From CAZFLY01 sp964519995 (lineage in GTDB: Bacteria; Planctomycetota; Phycisphaerae; Sedimentisphaerales; Anaerobacaceae): a stretch of 49,001 nucleotides of DNA. Shown here in pieces: positions 41,221 through 49,001 of the stretch. How positions within the stretch are numbered: position 1 is the stretch's first letter; each line of letters begins with the position of its first letter. The stretch is taken from contig CAZFLY010000018.1 of the NCBI GenBank assembly GCA_964519995.1, positions 1 through 49,001 of the forward strand. Reading direction: 5' to 3'. The notes beneath the pieces are model-generated. The model worked only from the letters and a program-made list of their open reading frames with translations, was not told the DNA's origin and made no database searches. The translations under genes were made by a program, and so were the position numbers.

Positions 41221-41781
41221 ATGGATGATACTCAAAAGCGAACACTTTTAACAGTAGCACGTGACACGGTTAAAGCTGTAATCACCGGCGGACAAATCCC
41301 CAAGCCAACATCCGATGATCCTGAAATAAATGCTTATTGCGGTTGTTTTGTCACGTTGAAAAACCACGACAGATTGCGCGGCTGCATTGGCCAATTCACT
41401 TCTGAAATTCCTTTGATAGAACTTGTTGTTGAAATGGCCGAAGCCTCTGCCACGGGCGACCCGCGTTTTTTTGCTAATCCAATAACGCCTCGTGAGCTTG
41501 ACGAATTGGACGTTGAGATATCGGTTCTATCACCATTACATCTCACCGATGATCCCTTGAGTCTGCGGCTGGGCGTAGATGGTATCTACATAAAAAAAGG
41601 TTGTACTTCAGGTTGCTTTCTGCCACAGGTTGCAACAGAAACCGGCTGGAGCAAGGAAGAATTTCTCTCATATTGTTGTGCCCACAAAGCTGGTCTTGCC
41701 TCCGATGCCTGGAAGGACCCAAAGACGGAGGTCTATTTGTTCACTGCTGAAGTGTTCGGAGCGGAGTTCAAGGACATATAA
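41221..41781 (+). CDS. AMMECR1 domain protein
   Basis: The 186-residue protein matches the AMMECR1 family (PF01871) with NAYCGCFVTLKNHDRLRGCIGQF, ASATGDPRFF, LDVEISVLSPL and GIYIKKGCTSGCFLPQVATETGW. The family is found in all domains of life and its biochemical function is still unsettled; it is often encoded with MEMO1-like or radical SAM proteins, which are not seen here. AGGGG lies 8 bases before the ATG. The length covers a single complete domain. Confidence 0.92.
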   Translation: MDDTQKRTLLTVARDTVKAVITGGQIPKPTSDDPEINAYCGCFVTLKNHDRLRGCIGQFTSEIPLIELVVEMAEASATGDPRFFANPITPRELDELDVEISVLSPLHLTDDPLSLRLGVDGIYIKKGCTSGCFLPQVATETGWSKEEFLSYCCAHKAGLASDAWKDPKTEVYLFTAEVFGAEFKDI

Positions 41782-41960
41782 TCCTTATGTTGTGTTAGTC
41801 TTATCGGGCCAGCCAAACGTTCAAACCCGAAATAGTTCTTACTAAGGCATGTACAATGTATATCTTAGTTGTTATTGCCGATTCTGTTATATTGTTAGCC
41901 TCAGCCTTTGAGGGTGATTCGGGTATATAGTCCGCCAGCAATATGCGTAGAGGAGGAATT

Positions 41961-43004
41961 GTGGCCAAGAGTTTGATTTGCATCTTGTCAATCATTTCGT
42001 TTGGTCTGGCGGGTTGTTCCAATCCCGGTGCACGTGAGACCAAAACCACGACGGAAGATCAGAAGCCCGATACCTATGCCGTGCTTATAGAGCAACTAAA
42101 GAGTGAGAATCTGCCGACTCTTCAATCTGTTGAGACCTGGGAAAACAAATATGGCCCCGGGCTGAGACTTTCTACGGCTCACTATCAGATATTTACAACG
42201 GTGCTGGAGCCATTGATGCTTCGGCGGATTCCCGGATTCGTTGAGTCCGCCTATCGCGGCTACAACTTGCAATTGCCCGAGCCTGTCGATTTGAGTTCGA
42301 AGTCTACTATATATCTTTTTGCCGAGCGCCAGCAGTGGGAGGATCACACAAAGACCTTCGCCGGCAATCAGGCCGAGCTGCTCTGCAAGATAGAGGAAGG
42401 CGCCTACTATCTGAACGGAGCCTGCGTTGCATATAATATTGGCAGAACATCGACTTTTTCTGCCCTTGGGCATGAGGGCTGGCATCAGTTTAACGGCAGG
42501 CTTTTTACTTTTCGCCTGCCGAGCTGGCTTGATGAAGGCGTTGCGACGCTATTCGAAGCCGGCAGGTATAAGGCGGGGATATTTCGTTTTGAACCGCACC
42601 GTAACAGGTATCGATTGGCTGTGTTGGCGAAGACAATGGAGGAAAATAAGCTGATACCTCTTGAAAAACTGGTGGCTATGAATCCCGGCGATGTGTTGGC
42701 GACTGATGAAACTGAGGCATTGGCGGCTTTTTACGCCCAGTCGTATGCGCTCATTCGATTTCTGCGTGAGTCTGGTTATGGGGCGCGTTTGAGTGATTAC
42801 CGACGGTTGCTATGGGATGGCCTGAAAGGTCGTTGGTCGTTGAGCGATGGGAACCAGAAGATTGCAGCCGATAGAAACATTCCCCGAACCGACGAGTGGA
42901 ACCGCGCTGTCGGGCCTGAATTATTCCGCCTATATGTTAGCAGTGACTTTCAACGGATAGAGAGAGAATATCTGGCATTTTGCAGGAAGATAACTGAAGA
43001 GTAA
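41961..43004 (+). CDS. Lipoprotein with HExxH metalloprotease-like domain
   Basis: The roughly 347-residue protein has a lipoprotein signal (SLICILSIISFGLAGC) and a gluzincin-like domain with HEGWHQFNGRLF and LPSWLDEGVATLFE. The HExxH (HEGWH) and the downstream Glu in WLDEGVA form the usual zinc site, as in DUF1570-type proteins of planctomycetes. GTG at 41961 is preferred because AGGAGGAATT lies directly before it; the ATG at 41943 is in frame but lacks such a signal. A role in periplasmic protein turnover is inferred. Confidence 0.82.
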   Translation: MAKSLICILSIISFGLAGCSNPGARETKTTTEDQKPDTYAVLIEQLKSENLPTLQSVETWENKYGPGLRLSTAHYQIFTTVLEPLMLRRIPGFVESAYRGYNLQLPEPVDLSSKSTIYLFAERQQWEDHTKTFAGNQAELLCKIEEGAYYLNGACVAYNIGRTSTFSALGHEGWHQFNGRLFTFRLPSWLDEGVATLFEAGRYKAGIFRFEPHRNRYRLAVLAKTMEENKLIPLEKLVAMNPGDVLATDETEALAAFYAQSYALIRFLRESGYGARLSDYRRLLWDGLKGRWSLSDGNQKIAADRNIPRTDEWNRAVGPELFRLYVSSDFQRIEREYLAFCRKITEE

Positions 43005-43174
43005 CAGCAGAGAAAAGAAATCAAAAATAAAATATCAAAAAGCAAAGTGAAGCATGTTCATAGTTCATAGTGCGTAGTTCATCGATAAACTATGAACTCA
43101 TCGGTTTTGACATTTATTTTTTGATGTTTGGATTTTCCCATGACCTTTTTGCACCCTTCGATAAAATAACATTT

Positions 43175-43759
43175 ATGGGCAGACAGCGTCCGGTACGTAT
43201 CATTTTAGCTTCGGCCTCACCCCGGCGAAGACAACTTTTAGCTGAAGCCAGCTATGAATTTAGAGTTGTTCCTCCCGATATTGACGAGGCAGCCTTTCCT
43301 GCCGAGCGGAGCAAACCTAATGAATATGCTAAACAGCTTGCGCTGGCCAAAGCGAAGAGCGTTGCTGAGAAGCATCCAAACTGTCTGGTTATTGGTGCTG
43401 ATACCGTAGCTGATTTTGAGGGCCAAATAATTGGCAAGCCCATCGATGCGGAAGATGCAGAACGGATTACCAAAAAGCTCTTCAGCGCACCTCACAAAGT
43501 GATAACAGCGGTTGCGATTGTTCGATTAAGTGACAATATTGAACTTGTGGAAAGTAATACCACGACTGTTTACCCTAAGAAATTAACTGCTGAGCAAATC
43601 GCCACACACATCAAAAGTGGTTCTTGGCAGGACAAAGCTGGCGCTTATGCAATAAAAGAGACCGGCGATGAATTTATTGAAAGGATTGAAGGTAGTCTGA
43701 CAAACGTAATGGGCCTGCCGATGGAACTTCTGCAGCGTCTGTTGGAGCAGTTTTGTTGA
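43175..43759 (+). CDS. maf: Maf-family nucleotide pyrophosphatase
   Basis: Maf proteins hydrolyse non-canonical or modified nucleoside triphosphates. The protein has ILASASPRRRQLL, VVPPDIDE, VIGADTV, IIGKPID and the late motif SWQDKAGAYAIKETG, matching YhdE/YceF-type enzymes at about 194 residues. The longest frame begins at 43070, but its first codons run through a gttcatag/aactatgaac repeat, so I start at the ATG at 43175 just before RPVRIILASASP. No strong Shine-Dalgarno is present. Confidence 0.93.
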   Translation: MGRQRPVRIILASASPRRRQLLAEASYEFRVVPPDIDEAAFPAERSKPNEYAKQLALAKAKSVAEKHPNCLVIGADTVADFEGQIIGKPIDAEDAERITKKLFSAPHKVITAVAIVRLSDNIELVESNTTTVYPKKLTAEQIATHIKSGSWQDKAGAYAIKETGDEFIERIEGSLTNVMGLPMELLQRLLEQFC

Positions 43760-43792
43760 TTTGGGTTGCGGACGGACTGTGACGGCAGGGTC

Positions 43793-44704
43793 TCACCAGG
43801 GGAAATAACAGCTATAGTGTCGATAAAACAAGCCCATCGATCGCATTGCCACTAAGGCAAGCGCCTGTACGCCGAGGTTGAGCGATAAATGCAGCCCAAT
43901 GACAAAGGTGCTCTTGCGAATTAGATCACCATAAGCAAGAGTCTTAAGTTGCAACTCCCAGGTTAGTATGAACAAAGCGACGACCAAGACGTAAGGCGAA
44001 AAAGCCTTTATGATGGGCCTGAGCAAGTAACTCGGCCGCAATACCATATCGAAATCTTTGCCGACTGCGAATGTTAGAATTGCCATTGGGAAGGCAAAAA
44101 GGCCGACGTCAACCAGAATACGCGTAAGTATCGGCGAGTCGAAGCCGAGTTTTCTCGATATAACAAGCAAGGTGATACAAGGTAGTTCAACGACTATCAG
44201 CGCAAAAACAAACATGGATAACGATTTTGCGATATTCCAGATAAAGCCAAAAAGGCCGCCCATGTAGATGTCCGGCAGCTCGTCCACGTTGAAAGCTGTG
44301 GAGTAGATTACCTCCACGTAGTACCAGAATAGACACCCCCACACAGCCAATGTTACTGCGAGTCCAAACGGCGACTGGACCCTGAGCTGGCCCAAAGTAA
44401 AAGAATAGTCCACGTGGCCAACGAAAAACTTGAAGCAAACCGCTGCAATTACAAATAGCAAACCTGTCGTGTTTTTGGGATTGACAAACAATCGCCGGCT
44501 TTCAAATAAAGTTGCCCTGTAGAAGCCTGGCAAAGGCTCAGCTTTTTCTTCTAATTTTAATTCAACCTTTTGTGGTTTTTCATTGTCTTTGGAGGGGATT
44601 ATGAAGCGCTGCCCACAATTGATGCACTTGGCACGTTTTCCACTGTGCCTACTATCGAAAGCGATCAGGGCGTCACAATTGGGGCAGTTGAACTGGATAG
44701 TCAT
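43793..44704 (-). CDS. Zinc-ribbon multi-pass membrane protein
   Basis: The roughly 303-residue protein starts MTIQFNCPNCDALIAF, with CPNC and CINC about 20 residues apart forming a small zinc ribbon (MJ0042-like). About six transmembrane helices follow (for example TLAVWGCLFWYYV and FVIGLHLSLNLGVQAL). No enzyme motif is visible. The frame extends upstream to 44761, but those codons are read from a cgtattgcgtatatcg repeat, so the ATG at 44704 is preferred. It lies downstream of pilT on the same strand with a 71-base gap. Function unknown. Confidence 0.75.
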   Translation of the reverse strand: MTIQFNCPNCDALIAFDSRHSGKRAKCINCGQRFIIPSKDNEKPQKVELKLEEKAEPLPGFYRATLFESRRLFVNPKNTTGLLFVIAAVCFKFFVGHVDYSFTLGQLRVQSPFGLAVTLAVWGCLFWYYVEVIYSTAFNVDELPDIYMGGLFGFIWNIAKSLSMFVFALIVVELPCITLLVISRKLGFDSPILTRILVDVGLFAFPMAILTFAVGKDFDMVLRPSYLLRPIIKAFSPYVLVVALFILTWELQLKTLAYGDLIRKSTFVIGLHLSLNLGVQALALVAMRSMGLFYRHYSCYFPW

Positions 44705-44750
44705 GTAATCGTATTGCGTATATCGTATTGCGTTTTTCGCCGCGCAATAT
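44702..44750. repeat. Dispersed cgtattgcgtatatcg repeat
   Basis: Tandem cgtattgcg and gtatatcg words occur between pilT and the zinc-ribbon gene. Similar text lies at 192-234, about 3408-3425 and near 6022-6050. It is open in the gene's frame and lengthens it artificially. Confidence 0.55.
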
Positions 44751-44775
44751 GCCTCATGCACAATTCAGAGCGGGC

Positions 44776-45912
44776 TTATTCATATTGCATGCAGTCGGTT
44801 AAGGTTTTGATGTTGTTGGCCCATTTCTGAGCCTCGAGTAGGTCAACCTTGTTTTGTTTTACCAGCATTGCGAGATGTTTTTCCATCGTTGTCATCTTCT
44901 GGTCAGGTTTGTCTTGGGTTTTTGTCTGCAATTGTGTGTAGATTTGCTCTATTTTTCCGGTACGTATTAGGTTGGCACAAGCATAGTTGTTATTGAGTAT
45001 CTCCATCGCTACGATCCTGCCCGTTGCGTCCTTTTTGGGCACAAGTTTTTGACAAATGATATAGGCCAGCCCGAGTGAAAGCTGATTCCGCACTTCAGCC
45101 TGTCTGCCTGCGGGAAAATAATCCAAAACGCGAGTTACCGTGCCTGTTGCATCTCGTGTATGCAGCGTAGAGAAAACCAGATGGCCGGTCTCGGCAGCCA
45201 TCAGTGTCATAGCTATTGTCTCAGCATCGCGCATTTCGCCGACAAATATTATGTCGGGGTCCTCCCGCATCATTTCCTTAAGCCCTTCGCGAAAAGATTT
45301 GACATCCCTTCCAACCTCACGTTGTGAGATAATGGAGTGTTTCTGCTGGAAGATGTATTCTATGGGGTCCTCAACGGTTATGATTCGACATGCGCTTTTC
45401 TCGCCTATCCGGTCGATCATAGAAGCAATGGTTGTTGATTTGCCGGCGCCGGTGATGCCAGTCAGAAGAACAAGGCCGTGTTTTCGATGGATAATGTCCT
45501 GCCAGACGTTATTTGGAAAGCCAATTTCCTCCACTTTGGGAATCTTCAGTGACAGCGCCCGGATGGCTGCGGCAATACCATCGTTTTCTCTAAAAACATT
45601 TATCCGAAATTGTAGAGACCCGTAGCGATAGGAGCAGTCGACGCTGTGTCGTTTCTGAAAATCTTGCAGGTCCTCATCACTTAGAAGCGGGTAAATGAGC
45701 TGCTTTGCTACATCCGGTGTTACTTTGGAGCCTTTGAGTTTTATCAGGTCGCCGTCAATGCGGTAAGTGGGCGGAGCGTCAACTTTAATATGTAGGTCTG
45801 AGACGCGTAGTGCGCCCTTTTCTTCAAAATAAGCGAGCATATCTATAATGCTCATCTTGCCGATGTTTTCAGTTGAGTAGACTTTTGCTGAAGCAATATA
45901 CTGTTCGCTCAT
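44776..45912 (-). CDS. pilT: PilT/GspE-superfamily twitching ATPase
   Basis: The 378-residue protein has an N-terminal PAS-like region (ASDLHIK-like VSDLHIKVDAPP), Walker A GITGAGKSTT, the Asp box ITVEDPIEY, Walker B IIFVGEMRDAET and the His box AAETGHLVFSTLHT, the PilT signature set. PilT drives retraction of type IV pili. No other pilus assembly gene is adjacent, although a prepilin-like gene lies at 10010. The start at 45912 follows GGAGG by 5 bases. Confidence 0.95.
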   Translation of the reverse strand: MSEQYIASAKVYSTENIGKMSIIDMLAYFEEKGALRVSDLHIKVDAPPTYRIDGDLIKLKGSKVTPDVAKQLIYPLLSDEDLQDFQKRHSVDCSYRYGSLQFRINVFRENDGIAAAIRALSLKIPKVEEIGFPNNVWQDIIHRKHGLVLLTGITGAGKSTTIASMIDRIGEKSACRIITVEDPIEYIFQQKHSIISQREVGRDVKSFREGLKEMMREDPDIIFVGEMRDAETIAMTLMAAETGHLVFSTLHTRDATGTVTRVLDYFPAGRQAEVRNQLSLGLAYIICQKLVPKKDATGRIVAMEILNNNYACANLIRTGKIEQIYTQLQTKTQDKPDQKMTTMEKHLAMLVKQNKVDLLEAQKWANNIKTLTDCMQYE

Positions 45913-46043
45913 ACTTGCCTCCACTTATCTGGTATTCTAAGCCTTCATCGGCTGACGCTAATTAGTATATCTGCTGACGGTTTCTAAAGCAAAACCCAAT
46001 ATCCTGTCCTTATGAGTACGGGACTTTAAAATGAGGGTATCCT

Positions 46044-46322
46044 TCAACGATTGTTCTTCTTGGCGAGCCAGTCTTGGAGGTTTTTGGCAAGTATCTCCAC
46101 GTCCTTTTTTGTCATTATGTGGTTAATAATAACGGGTGGCACTTTCAGCTTGGTCATAGCCTTGTGGGCTTTTTGCCAGAGCTGACTTTTTTTGTTATCC
46201 GTCTCAGCCAGATATAGTTCGGTCACCAGCTCACTCAGTTTCTGGAGCATTATCGCATCGAGATTGTTGTAGTAACGTGATATGACTGCTTTCTGGTATT
46301 CTGAGTGCTCATTTTTCGGCAT
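46044..46322 (-). CDS. Small helical protein of unknown function
   Basis: The 92-residue charged helical protein has LQKLSELVTELYLAETDNKK, KLKVPPVIINHIMTKKDVEIL and a Lys/Asn-rich end. I recognise no family. It has no Shine-Dalgarno; the promoter at 46331-46360 would place the RNA start almost at its ATG, so the message may be leaderless. It is divergent from lptD and upstream of pilT on the same strand. Confidence 0.65.
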   Translation of the reverse strand: MPKNEHSEYQKAVISRYYNNLDAIMLQKLSELVTELYLAETDNKKSQLWQKAHKAMTKLKVPPVIINHIMTKKDVEILAKNLQDWLAKKNNR

Positions 46323-46330
46323 GGCAGCAC

Positions 46331-46360
46331 TATATAGGCGATTTTTACTGGCTTTGTCAA
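46331..46360 (-). promoter_or_regulatory. Promoter of the small protein gene
   Basis: On the minus strand a perfect TTGACA (46360-46355) and TATATA (46336-46331) are 18 bases apart. The start point would be near 46324-46322, at the ATG. Confidence 0.55.
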
Positions 46361-46440
46361 GATGGACGACTATAATCTCGTGCAGCCTTGAATCAAATAG
46401 TCAGGACAGACGGGTCGCCCTTTGGGGTATAAGAGCTAAT

Positions 46441-48852
46441 ATGCGAAGGGAATCGCTGTTTTTTTTAGCAATCCTGGTTTTGACGGCCGAGCAGGTTCTC
46501 TGGGCTGTGGGAAACTCGAGTACCAGCGTTGGGTATGCAGTCAATGTGTCTCCTGCTGGAGGGGTTGAGCCGCAAGTAGAGTGGGACAGAGAAGCAGGAA
46601 TTGCGACAGTGATCGGCAGGACCTACGTTTGGTGGCACATAGAAGATGAAAGGACCGGCCAAGTATTGCTGCTGGAACTGCAGGCTGATAACGCCGTCTT
46701 GTGGCGGGCTAAAAAGGAACCGGCAACAGGATCGGAGGCGGACGGTTACAGAGATATCATTGCCGTTTATGTCTCCGGGGATGTTATGATGACAGTAGGC
46801 CCGCGGACGATCCGGGCTGAAGAGGTATATTACGATTTGCAAACAAGTAAGGCCATTGCTGTGAAGGCGGTTATGAGGAATTTCGATGTATCTCGTGGGG
46901 TTCCAATTTATGTAAGGGCGGACAAATTGAAACAACTGGCACACGACAAATTCGCAGCAGAAGATGTAACGTTGACGACGAGCGAGTTTTACCAGCCTCA
47001 GATTTCGCTCAACGCTTCAAATGTGATAATCATTGATACGACCCCTTTGGATGAGCAGGATGGAGGGATCTCCGACAGTAGTTACGACGCCCAGATGCGC
47101 GATGTGCGTTTGAAGCTTTACGATGAGACGGTCCTCTATTGGCCGTTTGTCAGGAGCAATTTACAGAGGCCGGACATGCCGCTTAAGGGCGTGCGCACCG
47201 GTTATGATAGAATCTGGGGCACTTCAATCGAGACTCACTGGTATCTTGCTCGCTTATTAGGATTACAGGAGCCTGATGGGACCCAGAGCACATTGACAGT
47301 TGACTATTACAGTGAACGTGGCCTCGGATGTGGTGCAAAGATAGATTATTCGGGCGAAGACTATTTTGGCAGGATTCTGGGCTATGGGATTGACGATCAC
47401 GGCGAGGACTGGCTTGGTAGGCACCCCAGCCGAAGGAATCTTCGCCCACCTCGAGAACTTCGCGGTCGCTCAAAGCTTCAGCATCGGCACTTTTTGCCTT
47501 ACGACTGGCAGCTCACTGCTGAGGTCAGTTATTTATCTGACGAAAATTTTCTCGAACAGTACTATCGTAGTGAGTTCAATACGGCCAAAGAGCAGGAGAC
47601 GCTTGTTCATCTCAAGCGCATTGAGGATAACTGGGGCCTTTCCTTCTTGGGCAAGAGCCGAATAAACAATTTCGCCAATAAGCTGGAAGAACTACCCGGC
47701 ACCGAGTTTCACTTGACTGGTCAGTCATTGTTTGGCGATAGGTTCACATTCTACAGCGATAGTCAAGCAAGCCGATTCCGTCATCGTTTTGGTGCGGGTA
47801 CTGTGCCCGTTGGGCCAGAGAGCTATTTTACTTTTGCCTCCACGAGGAATGAGCTTGATATGCCAATGACTTTTTGCAGGTCGAGAGTGGTTCCTTTTAT
47901 GGCTGGGACTTTTGGGTATGAGGACGGTGCTGGCTTCCAGACGGATATTGATGGTTCAACAATCGGCTCGGAGGATAGGATTTGGGTTGGCGAAGCTGGT
48001 GTGCGGGTGTCGCCTCAGCCATTTTGGCGGACCTATCAGGATGTTAAGTCACGCCTTTGGGATTTGAACCAATTGCGGCACATCATAAGCCCGCAGCTAA
48101 CAGCAGTGCTGTACGGAGAGAGTGATTTGGTCGCAGAACAGCGTGATACATTAAACATAGGTCTTTCCCAGCGTTTGCAGACCAAACGTGGCTACGGGGA
48201 TAAGCAGCGAACGGTTGACTGGATGCAGCTTGATTTGGAGTTTACTTGGGTAAATAATTCAGGTAATGCTTCGGCGGGACCGGATCGCTTCATCTGGAAC
48301 AAACCATTTATACCCCTGGTGAACCAGGTCAGCACGATGATGCCGCTGCTGGATAGACGCAGCGGTGGCATGTTTGGGCCGCAGCGCAACTATTTCGGTG
48401 CGGATTTTGTCTGGCGTCTGAGTGACACCGCTGCGATACTGAGTGATATGAATTTTGATATGCAAAGTGGCGTGGTTCAGCAGTTCAATGTAGGTTTTTC
48501 GCGCATGTGTTGGCCCAATTTGAGTTATTATATTGGCAGCAGATACCTGCGCCGCATTGACAATGGTTTTGGCCAGATAGGTTCAAACGCATTTACCTTT
48601 GCGGCTACGTATGTGATCGATCCACGGTATACGCTGGTTTTCTCACAGCAGTTTGACTTTGACTATGGCGCAAATCTGCGAAGTGATGTGACGCTCATAA
48701 GGAAATATCACAGGTTGTGCTTTGGGATTACATTTAGTGCGGATGGGTCTCTGGACCGAAATGCGATAGTCTTTGGCATATGGCCGGAGGGTGTGCCGGA
48801 GCTTGGGGTTGGGCTTAGAAGATATATGGGGCTCGGCGGTTCGGAATATTGA
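46441..48852 (+). CDS. lptD: LptD/OstA-like outer-membrane protein
   Basis: The roughly 803-residue protein has a signal peptide (MRRESLFFLAILVLTA), an OstA/LptA-like N-terminal domain (VSGDVMMTVGPRTIRAEEVYYD, IYVRADKL) and a long beta-barrel region with LSDENFLEQYYRSEFNT and repeated aromatic strand pairs, the pattern of planctomycete LptD proteins. LptD inserts lipopolysaccharide or a related glycolipid into the outer membrane. The ATG at 46441 is chosen because the preceding 53 codons of the open frame have no signal-peptide character. A perfect TATAAT (46371-46376) lies upstream without a good -35. The length and motifs fit the family, though sequence identity to proteobacterial LptD is low. 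Confidence 0.85.
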   Translation: MRRESLFFLAILVLTAEQVLWAVGNSSTSVGYAVNVSPAGGVEPQVEWDREAGIATVIGRTYVWWHIEDERTGQVLLLELQADNAVLWRAKKEPATGSEADGYRDIIAVYVSGDVMMTVGPRTIRAEEVYYDLQTSKAIAVKAVMRNFDVSRGVPIYVRADKLKQLAHDKFAAEDVTLTTSEFYQPQISLNASNVIIIDTTPLDEQDGGISDSSYDAQMRDVRLKLYDETVLYWPFVRSNLQRPDMPLKGVRTGYDRIWGTSIETHWYLARLLGLQEPDGTQSTLTVDYYSERGLGCGAKIDYSGEDYFGRILGYGIDDHGEDWLGRHPSRRNLRPPRELRGRSKLQHRHFLPYDWQLTAEVSYLSDENFLEQYYRSEFNTAKEQETLVHLKRIEDNWGLSFLGKSRINNFANKLEELPGTEFHLTGQSLFGDRFTFYSDSQASRFRHRFGAGTVPVGPESYFTFASTRNELDMPMTFCRSRVVPFMAGTFGYEDGAGFQTDIDGSTIGSEDRIWVGEAGVRVSPQPFWRTYQDVKSRLWDLNQLRHIISPQLTAVLYGESDLVAEQRDTLNIGLSQRLQTKRGYGDKQRTVDWMQLDLEFTWVNNSGNASAGPDRFIWNKPFIPLVNQVSTMMPLLDRRSGGMFGPQRNYFGADFVWRLSDTAAILSDMNFDMQSGVVQQFNVGFSRMCWPNLSYYIGSRYLRRIDNGFGQIGSNAFTFAATYVIDPRYTLVFSQQFDFDYGANLRSDVTLIRKYHRLCFGITFSADGSLDRNAIVFGIWPEGVPELGVGLRRYMGLGGSEY

Positions 48853-48888
48853 GAAGTTAGGTTGCTCTGTAGAAACCTTCACAACAAG

Positions 48889-49001
48889 GTCATTTCGAGC
48901 GGAGGCTCCAAAGGAGCCGAAGTCGGGAAATCTGCGTGCAACAGCACTGCTAACCCAGATTTCTCCACTCCGTTCGCTGCGCTCACTACGGTCGAAATGA
49001 C
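48889..49001. repeat. Long palindromic repeat, gtcatttcga..tcgaaatgac family
   Basis: The outer arms gtcatttcga and tcgaaatgac and the inner gaaatct/agatttctcc arms match the copy at 40271-40364. The element ends exactly at the window edge, so its right boundary is seen but nothing beyond it. Confidence 0.85.

Overview
The window reads as part of a planctomycete chromosome, most likely from an uncultured or poorly described member of the Phycisphaerae / Sedimentisphaerales-like group, living without oxygen or nearly so. This is an inference from several signs: a single-chain pyruvate:ferredoxin oxidoreductase, FeoAB ferrous iron uptake, a PEP-CTERM anchored surface protein, dockerin-type tails, a prepilin-type protein, a SpoVG carrying a zinc ribbon, an LptD-like outer-membrane protein (so a diderm cell), and many dispersed intergenic repeats of kinds I associate with planctomycete assemblies. 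No rRNA, insertion sequence, prophage or CRISPR array was seen. One tRNA is present, tRNA-Pro(GGG) on the minus strand at 32021-32095.

Layout. 1-4620 is an accessory stretch: a repeat-derived open frame at the left edge, a TIR-domain protein with an unrecognised C-terminal domain, a frameshifted caspase-like protease with a PEP-CTERM tail, and a zeta-toxin-like kinase translationally coupled to a small partner. 4702-7739 (minus) carries aroA and a pyrR-pyrB unit. 8028-13042 (plus) carries a degenerate subtilase with a dockerin tail, a pseudopilin-like protein, pyrC and a YacP-type NYN nuclease. 13108-15753 (minus) is a second, intact subtilase with four beta-sandwich repeats. 16002-18998 (minus) is a tight three-gene operon: PIG-L deacetylase, GT4 glycosyltransferase and an alpha/alpha-barrel glycosidase. 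19413-23889 is nifJ (PFOR) followed by a lipoprotein. 24024-25823 is a decayed region with a small unknown protein, a candidate small RNA, a frameshifted NYN gene and a dockerin remnant. 25824-31681 is a complete TolC / MacA / MacB-type efflux operon. 32333-35405 is a DtxR-family regulator with feoA, feoB and a FeoB-associated Cys-rich protein, followed by an OprB-type porin. A 16-bp operator-like palindrome (GTTAGGTGC[AG][AC]CTAAC) sits in front of both the feo operon and the porin. 36774-36869 is a small relic resembling the 3' end of feoB. 37268-48852 holds FlgM-like, SpoVG, IspE, a pentapeptide/potassium-channel protein, a YqaA/DedA-type membrane protein, AMMECR1, a metalloprotease-like lipoprotein, Maf, a zinc-ribbon membrane protein, PilT, a small protein and LptD.

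The most unusual thread is the behaviour of the dispersed repeats. Besides filling the spacers, they appear inside reading frames. aroA and pyrC carry short in-frame inserts whose DNA matches spacer repeat families, and the DedA-type gene has a repeat-encoded N-terminal extension. Maf, YacP, IspE, the ion channel and the zinc-ribbon membrane protein all have repeat text just upstream of, or at, the likely start, which inflates the longest open frame. Two genes (the caspase-like one and NYN) are broken by single-base shifts at homopolymers, which may be sequence errors. Start sites were chosen by homology and Shine-Dalgarno spacing, so many differ from the longest frame.
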